Positions 58,386 to 64,000 of a stretch of 64,000 nucleotides of DNA are shown one piece after another. The stretch's first letter is position 1, and the number at the start of each line of letters is the position of its first letter. A program made the translations under genes and the position numbers. Under the pieces are notes generated by a model, which made no database searches, was not told the DNA's origin, and saw only the letters and a list, made by a program, of their open reading frames with translations. This DNA comes from Aselliscus stoliczkanus (Eukaryota > Chordata > Mammalia > Chiroptera > Hipposideridae), in assembly GCA_033961575.1 (NCBI GenBank), contig CM066732.1, forward strand, positions 50,249,001 to 50,313,000. The letters are read 5' to 3'.

Positions 58386-59974
58386 TTAGATGTAGGGCCT
58401 TACACTTTAACCCAAATACCTTTCTGCCATTCCAGCTCATTGTCAAAACATGACATGAGGCTGAAGGTAAAGGAAGTGTCATGGGTTTTCCAACTGAAAA
58501 CACTTTAAAAACCAGGTGGTGTAAAAACAACATTAACACTGGCATTAACCCTGGCGGACAGGGAGCCCATGACCCCTGGTGGCGGCCTCCATGGAGCTGC
58601 CACGCTGACCGAGAAGCTCAGTTCTACGACGGGGGGTCCTGGAACCCCCGGATTCACAATGGCGCTTTGAAAACCACGGATGGAGGGAGAGGGCAGTTCC
58701 AAGTGGCTCATTTAGAATGCGCTGAGGGTGTATTTAGGTCAGATCTCACTCTTGTTAATGGCATATCATTTCTTGCCTCTCGTGATTCCCTGCTCAGTTC
58801 TATATCATAGCACTTCAGCAGGCACCTCAGCGGGGAAGTCCATTAACCTGCTTGACTGACCTCATGGTGGCATGGGCCAAACAAGACCGTGGCTTTCTCA
58901 GTAGCTGTAGGAGACCCACGGAGCCTGGGTTTGAAATGTAGTCACATCAAACTCAGCCTGTTTACCTCTGATGGACACTCCAGGTCACCCATCTTTCGAA
59001 TCCTTAGGCTCCCTTTTTTCAGAGAGGCTTTTTAGTTAAGTCTCTTACCAACATTGCCAGACGCCCCTTTGTATCAGGAGAAAATTAGCTGCAAGTAAAG
59101 TCAAGGTTTGACAATAGAAGGCCAGATGCCACACCTTGTAAATAAAACAATTTTTAAAAAGCATGCAATGCAGCCAGCTGTACCATATAAACTCAGGCTT
59201 TTATACCACACTGTTGTGTTCTGTGTATCCTCATTTGGCTCCAACATCTGTTCACCCCTGTCTGATCCTCCCATATATTAGTTACAATGACATGCATAGG
59301 AGCTTGTTTATGAGGCTGAGGAAGTGACCCCATAGCAGTGCTTTGGGGGTTTTCTCACTTGCTCTGATAGAGACATGGGTGGTTCCTTTTAGGGATCAGG
59401 CTGTGGCTGATTTTCTCTGGAGTGCAAGGCCAAACCCATACTTGTTTATCACCCTCCTGAAATGAACAAGTGCCTCTTTACTGTCTTTCATTCCTCTTTC
59501 CCCAAAGCAACATGCTATCTTCTGGCTCTCTGGTCCTTTGCCTAGTTCAGTCCTTTCTGGTGTTCTAGCAAAATGTTATGCAGTTCCACTCTTCCCAGCT
59601 CACCCAGCTGGAAGAGATCTTTCTTCCCTTTCTCCACGTTTCCATTGAACATCCTACCTGTGATGCAGACCGAGTACTTGGCAACTTTTTTTCCCCTAGA
59701 ATTATATATTTATTTGTTTAAGTAATTACTTATTGGAAAATGTCAAGAAGTAAAAACAAACAAACACTCTGAATCGTATGTCTCCTATTAAACGTATCAC
59801 AAATTTCTATGGATAGTGTTTAAAAATAGTCTTTGAATAAATTGAAGGAGAGATGTGGTCTAGTAAGTAACAGATTTTGAAAAGCATAAAAATTAAAAGA
59901 GATTGTCAACTATTCGTTTATGGCTAGATGTAGTCTGGAGATAAATTTCCAGGCCCAGGTTGAAAAAACTTTTT
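58386..59974. other. mostly unique noncoding stretch
   Basis: No gene or confident repeat found. Confidence 0.4.
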
Positions 59975-60080
59975 TTTTTTTTTTTGAGGGCAGTGTCACT
60001 GGCCCTCACATGTGGGACCGAACCGGGGCCACTGGCTTCCCAAGCCAGCACGCTTAACCACCGTGCCACTCGGCCGGCCC
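59975..60080 (-). mobile_element. tRNA-derived SINE copy 4
   Basis: Antisense copy of the same SINE: poly(T) start, 'gggcagtgtcactggccct', 'ggaccgaaccggggcc', 'ggcttcccaagccagc' and terminal 'cactcggccggccc'. It is flanked by the duplication 'tgaaaaaactttt' (59961-59973 and 60081-60093). On the minus strand the target reads 'ttt|aaaag', a good L1 endonuclease site. Confidence 0.92.
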
Positions 60081-60093
60081 TGAAAAAACTTTT

Positions 60094-60780
60094 TAAAGTT
60101 AACAATACTTAAAACTCCTAAGATTATCCATGAATCTCTACATTTCTGGCTTCTACTGTTAAGTCCAAGGATGGAAACCACACATCACTTCCGTAGTTTG
60201 CACACTCAGTCCTACCTGGCACACTTGCCACGTTTAGTTTACCTGCCAATCTCTGTAGAAATTCGAGTTTATAATACTTACAATGAAATTACAGGTTTTT
60301 ATGATAGATGGTTATTATTATTATTATTATTATTATAACCAACTTCCCGCAGACTAGCTTGTATCACGCTAACCCACCCACTGGGAACAACTAGAAAAGG
60401 TGGATAAACATTTTGGAAATCCATTTGAAGGCATTGGAGAGCTAACAAGGCAACCAGGCTTTAAGACCCATCACCCTGGGCAAAAGGGAACTGCGTGGGG
60501 ATAAACCTGAGAGTCCATGGCACCTTTCTGATGGACGCACTTGCTGATTCACTAACAAGAGGTAGGAAATACCAGTTGCAAGAAGAATCTCAGCAACAGC
60601 TTTTGCTTAGGGACATAAAACTTAGAAGTTAGAATTTGCAAGGTAGCCCGGCTACAGGAGGGCAAAAGCCTGGAGAGAAAAGTGAGAGAAATGTTCCGTG
60701 TTTCACAAAACTTTTCAATCAAAACATTGGGCAGTTTGTAAGCAGCAGCCCAGAGGCTAAGACACTGGGCGGAGCCTCTT
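60094..60780. other. mostly unique noncoding stretch
   Basis: A (TTA)n run is at 60312-60336. No gene supported. Confidence 0.4.
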
Positions 60781-60928
60781 TTTTTTTTTTTTTTAATTAA
60801 GATGTATTGGGGTGACAATGGTTAGTAAAATTACATAGGTTTCAAGTGTACAATGCTGTAATGTATCATCTATATATCACATTGTATGTTCACCAACCAG
60901 AGTCAGTTCTCCTTCTATCACCATATAT
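60781..60928 (-). mobile_element. L1 3' end
   Basis: Begins at a T-run (60779-60794). It continues with antisense landmarks 'gtattggggtgacaatgg', 'tacataggtttcaagtgtac' and 'gttcaccaaccagagtcag'. This L1 end is characteristic of bat, carnivore and perissodactyl genomes. Confidence 0.85.
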
Positions 60929-60935
60929 ACCAACT

Positions 60936-61140
60936 TTTTTTTTTTTTACTAGTTTCAGGTGTACAAAACAATGTAATTGTTAGACATTTACACCCCTCAC
61001 AAAGTGATAGCCGCCCTCCCCCCAATATACTACCCCTCTGATATCATATAACGCTGTTACAATTCCATTGGCTCTGTAGATGTCTGACCACTTGCAGTGA
61101 ACACCTGAATCAGAAGCTGAATAATATTGAATGTCAACTA
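60936..61140. mobile_element. L1 3' UTR with apparent inversion
   Basis: After a second T-run (60936-60947), 'ctagtttcaggtgtacaaa' and 'gttagacatttacacccct' are antisense L1 3' UTR. However, the right edge 'gaacacctgaatcagaagc', 'aataatattgaatgtcaac' reads as a sense L1 terminus. The two orientations meet at about 61080-61100. Confidence 0.6.
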
Positions 61141-61207
61141 TAATTTATATATATATAATATATTATATATATATTTAATATAATATAATATAATATATAT
61201 ATATTTC
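61141..61207. repeat. AT palindromic tract
   Basis: About 65 bp of TA, TATAA and ATATT units with near-dyad symmetry, followed by a C-run (61211-61223). Cruciform potential. Confidence 0.85.
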
Positions 61208-61299
61208 CGTCCCCCCACCCCCCGCCACGGGATGTAGAGTACAGCATAGAGAATAGAGTCAATGGGCAGATCTCATGGCAGCAGAGAGACAAAACTGGG

Positions 61300-61830
61300 G
61301 TTGGCAGCTTTCTAGGGAGGGAAGGGCTTTTGGCAAACATCACTGGTTTTCAGTGAGTGAAGTTAAAAAGCCTAAAAATACTACATGTTGATGAAGACAT
61401 GGAGTGATGGCTGTTTTCCTACATGGGGATGGGCATATATATTGTGGTACAGCCCCTTGTGAAAGCTGTGTGGTCATCTCTACCAAAGCTGAATGCACAT
61501 TACCATTTAGAAATTTCACTGCTGGGTGTGGACCTGACAGGAGCACACGTACGCGAGTCCCAGGCCTGTGTAAGAACGCTCACAGCAGCGTCCTTAGTAG
61601 CTAAAACTTGGAAGCAACCTTAATGGCCACTAACAGCAAAATGGGAAAATAAGCTGTAGTACATCCAGAGAGTGAGATACTTTACGGCAGTGATGAGTGG
61701 ACACACTACTGCTCCATTCAAAAGCATGGATGGATCCTATGGATGAAACATAATTTTGAATGAGAAAAGCCAGACACACACAATATATACGAGTATATAG
61801 TATGATTCCCTTTGTACAGTTCTCTTTCTC
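61300..61830 (+). mobile_element. old L1 3' portion, first part
   Basis: 'ctaaaacttggaagcaacct', 'taatggccactaacagc', 'gtagtacatccagagagtg', 'gaatgagaaaagccagac' and 'agtatgattccctttgtac' follow ORF2-end/3' UTR order on the plus strand. The element resumes at about 62718. Confidence 0.75.
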
Positions 61831-62717
61831 TTGTGTGTCTCCTTTATTTTTACATAGAACACTTAACTTCTTACACCCCGGTCAGCAAATGTGTAGGTTT
61901 TGATTTTTCCCCCACACCAAACAGTTCTTTGCAACACCAGCTGAGTGTCCTATAATTAACTCAATTCTGACACTATTGATCTGGAGACAGGGTCAGATCC
62001 AACATGTTAAGGGCTCAGTCCCACGTGATTGCCCCTCCCCCAACTTCACATGCCAATGGCAAGTGGTAAGTCCCTCAGTTACACGCAGCTTCTGTCCGAC
62101 TTGGCTACACACCAAAGGGAAACAACCTCCTCCCTCTTGGATCCGATTATTTGCTAGAGCTGCTCACAGAACCCAGAAAAACCTTTCCTTATATTTTCCA
62201 ATTTATAAAAAGTCGATGATAAGGGCTACAGATGAACAGCCAGATGAAGAGATACACCTGGGAATGTCCCACGTGCAGGAGCTTCTATTCTGGGGGAGCT
62301 GGGGTGTATCACCCCCACCTCCAGTGTGTGGATGTTCCTCCAATCCTGGGACTTCTATGGACACTTCCACCTGTAGGCATGATTGATCATTAACTCCATT
62401 TCCAACCCTGCGTCCCTCTCCAGAGAAAGGGGGGCAGGGATGAAAGTTCCAAGCTACTAATCATGGCTTGGTCTTTCTGGGGGACCAGCCCTCATCTAGA
62501 AGAGCACCCAGAATCACCTCATTAAAACAAAAGACACTCCTATCACCCAGGAAATTACAAGGGTTTGGGGGCTCTGTGTCAGGAACTGGGGGTCAAAGAT
62601 CAAATATTAGAACAAGAGATGTTCCTAGAGCTCTTACCACTTAGGAAGTTACAGGGGTTTTGGGGCGCTGTGCTAGGAACTGGGGTCAGACACCAGTATA
62701 TAGTTTCTATTATCTCA
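61831..62717 (+). mobile_element. ERV-type solo LTR inserted in L1
   Basis: Recognisable LTR wording: 'gcaacaccagctgagtgtcc', 'ggaaattacaagggtttgg', 'ctgtgtcaggaactggggg' and 'tagtttctattatctcac'. About 885 bp. It holds an imperfect direct duplication (62541-62607 with 62633-62700). No retroviral genes are attached. Family not assigned; limits are set by where the L1 breaks off and resumes. Confidence 0.65.
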
Positions 62718-62972
62718 CCTTCATACGTGTTGAAAACGTAGAAAATTAATCTCTGTTTTAAGAAGCCGAGAAAATGGTTGCCTTTGGGGAGAGGTGGGTT
62801 TTGGCTTGGAGGAAATATAAAGGGAAACTCTAGGGTTCTGGTCATGTTTAATCTGCCGATCTGAGCAGTAGTCACACAGGTGTGCTCACTCTGCAAACAT
62901 TTATGGAGCTGTACATGTATGATTTATATACTTTCCTCTATGTTATACTTCAGTAAAAAAGTTCATTAAAAA
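62718..62972 (+). mobile_element. old L1 3' portion, second part with tail
   Basis: 'aaatggttgcctttggggag', 'gatctgagcagtagtcacac', 'aggtgtgctcactctgc', 'gagctgtacatgtatgatt' and 'tatgttatacttcagtaaa' complete the 3' UTR of the L1 begun at 61300, ending in an A-rich tail. Confidence 0.8.
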
Positions 62973-64000
62973 GAAGAAAAACCATTGGGTATGGGTTAAG
63001 GCTAACAACTGAAGTCCCTGCGGTTTTGAATTTCCACAGTGCATGATGGAAAAATGGCATTTGCTCCCCACGGGGGACACCGAGAGCCGGCTGCTCTCTG
63101 ACGAGTTTGGGGACTGCCTTCCACCCCCAGGCAATGTGAGGCTTACCTCCAAACACGTCTCTCTGGTCATGGCTTAATGTTCTCACCAGGATGGGGCAGG
63201 TTGCAGTTTTTAAAAAGCTTTGCCAGTATTTCCCCCTGAGATGAGAATAAGCTCATTCCAAGATGAAACTGTTCATGTTTTCCTTCTGGTCTTTGAGAAA
63301 CCCAACCTTGATCACCAGAAGATGCTACTGAAGGCAAGAGACTATACATCTGCCCTGGGTACCAATCAGCCATGACTGACATTGAATGGACTAACCACTA
63401 ACAGAAGAAAGTTCCACCTGAGAGAATACCTGGAAGAGATGACACCTTAAATTTGGTACTCAGATCCTGCTTGGGATATTGTAATGTTTACCCAGTATTT
63501 CAGCTTTTCCATGGCTTGTGGAAACTATCTCATATATTACTTACCCCCCACCCCTTCTTGCTTTGTGCTGGCTGGAGTTCGCTTCTGATGCTTGCAATCG
63601 AAGAACCCTATTTGATGCGCCATGTTACCCTGGATTTTGCACAGCAAGTATCTGGCTGGCAAGTACACTGATAATGACACGACAATGACAGTGAGAGCAG
63701 AGCCTCGCATGGCTTCCTCCAAGCTCTGTGATTCCCGTTTGCCAACAGGGAGGGCTGACACTGTTGAGTTAATGTCACCCTTCCCTTCCCTTTATATACA
63801 CTTCATGCTGTGCTGTTCCTTCCATGCAGAGCACAGAAAGCTCCATGGGATGCTTCGGGAGGAGAAAAACCTTTCACTGCCATGAGTTAGTGAGGTGGGC
63901 AGGGAGTCATCAAGTCTTCTGGAAGCTTGGCGAGACAAAATGACTAACATTTAGGCTTGGAGCCTCTTCTGAGAAGAGGCAGTCTGGGGTTTGGGAATTC
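62973..64000. other. unique noncoding stretch to window end
   Basis: No gene or confident repeat. A pyrimidine patch is at 63541-63560. Confidence 0.4.

Overview
The window reads as 64 kb of placental-mammal chromosomal DNA with no protein-coding gene that I can support. It lacks extended reading frames with recognisable domains, credible chained exons, and CpG-island promoters. It is full of fossil repeats typical of eutherian genomes: MIR and L2 fragments, ERVL-MaLR (MLT1-type) LTRs, MER5-like hAT MITEs, and L1 3' ends of several ages. Four copies of a short tRNA-derived SINE, L1 3' ends of the kind seen in Laurasiatheria, and a relatively well-preserved mariner element together point to a bat. 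A rhinolophoid-type lineage is my best guess, but this rests on memory of repeat families and was not checked by a search. The window is best described as intergenic or deep-intronic sequence.

Layout. 0-9 kb: mostly unique sequence with an MLT1 LTR (1.9-2.3 kb), an L1 3' end (5.1 kb), and an L1 with a 5' inversion (7.3-8.3 kb). 9-20 kb: an old L1 carrying a (CA)n, a poly(A)-only insertion near 11.87 kb, MER5-like elements, another L1 piece (13.5 kb), an MLT1 LTR (15.8 kb), a long L2 (16.5-17.0 kb), a conserved-looking AT-rich block (17.5-17.7 kb) and several MIRs. 20-30 kb: a GGAT tandem repeat, an L1 3' end, MIRs, an MLT1 LTR (25.5 kb), an L2, L1 pieces (27.9 and 29.5-29.9 kb). 30-42 kb: the first SINE (30.1 kb), a dense G-run block beside conserved-looking sequence (32.1-32.5 kb), two MLT1 LTRs (35.2 and 37.4 kb), a compound CA/CT microsatellite (38.0 kb), a foldback mariner with one SINE in each arm (39.6-40.4 kb), and a long L2 (40.8-41.4 kb). 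42-53 kb: MIR, a MER5-like element, an L1 (44.3-45.2 kb), several unique conserved-looking blocks, a purine-pyrimidine alternating tract (48.74-48.91 kb), a GA tract (51.5 kb), a 420-bp CA/CCA satellite (52.3-52.7 kb) and an L1 end (52.9 kb). 53-64 kb: MIRs, L2, a SINE on the minus strand (60.0 kb), facing L1 ends (60.8-61.1 kb), an AT palindrome (61.15 kb) and an old L1 split by an ERV-type LTR (61.3-62.97 kb).

The most notable structure is the mariner derivative at 39.58-40.39 kb. Instead of one 5' and one 3' end, it carries two inverted copies of the same transposase-gene 3' end, and it was later hit by two SINEs with clean 14-bp target duplications. The remaining transposase segment has lost its second and third catalytic aspartates and has in-frame stops. 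No cellular pathway can be read from the window. Any function would lie in unverified noncoding elements, of which I list candidates.
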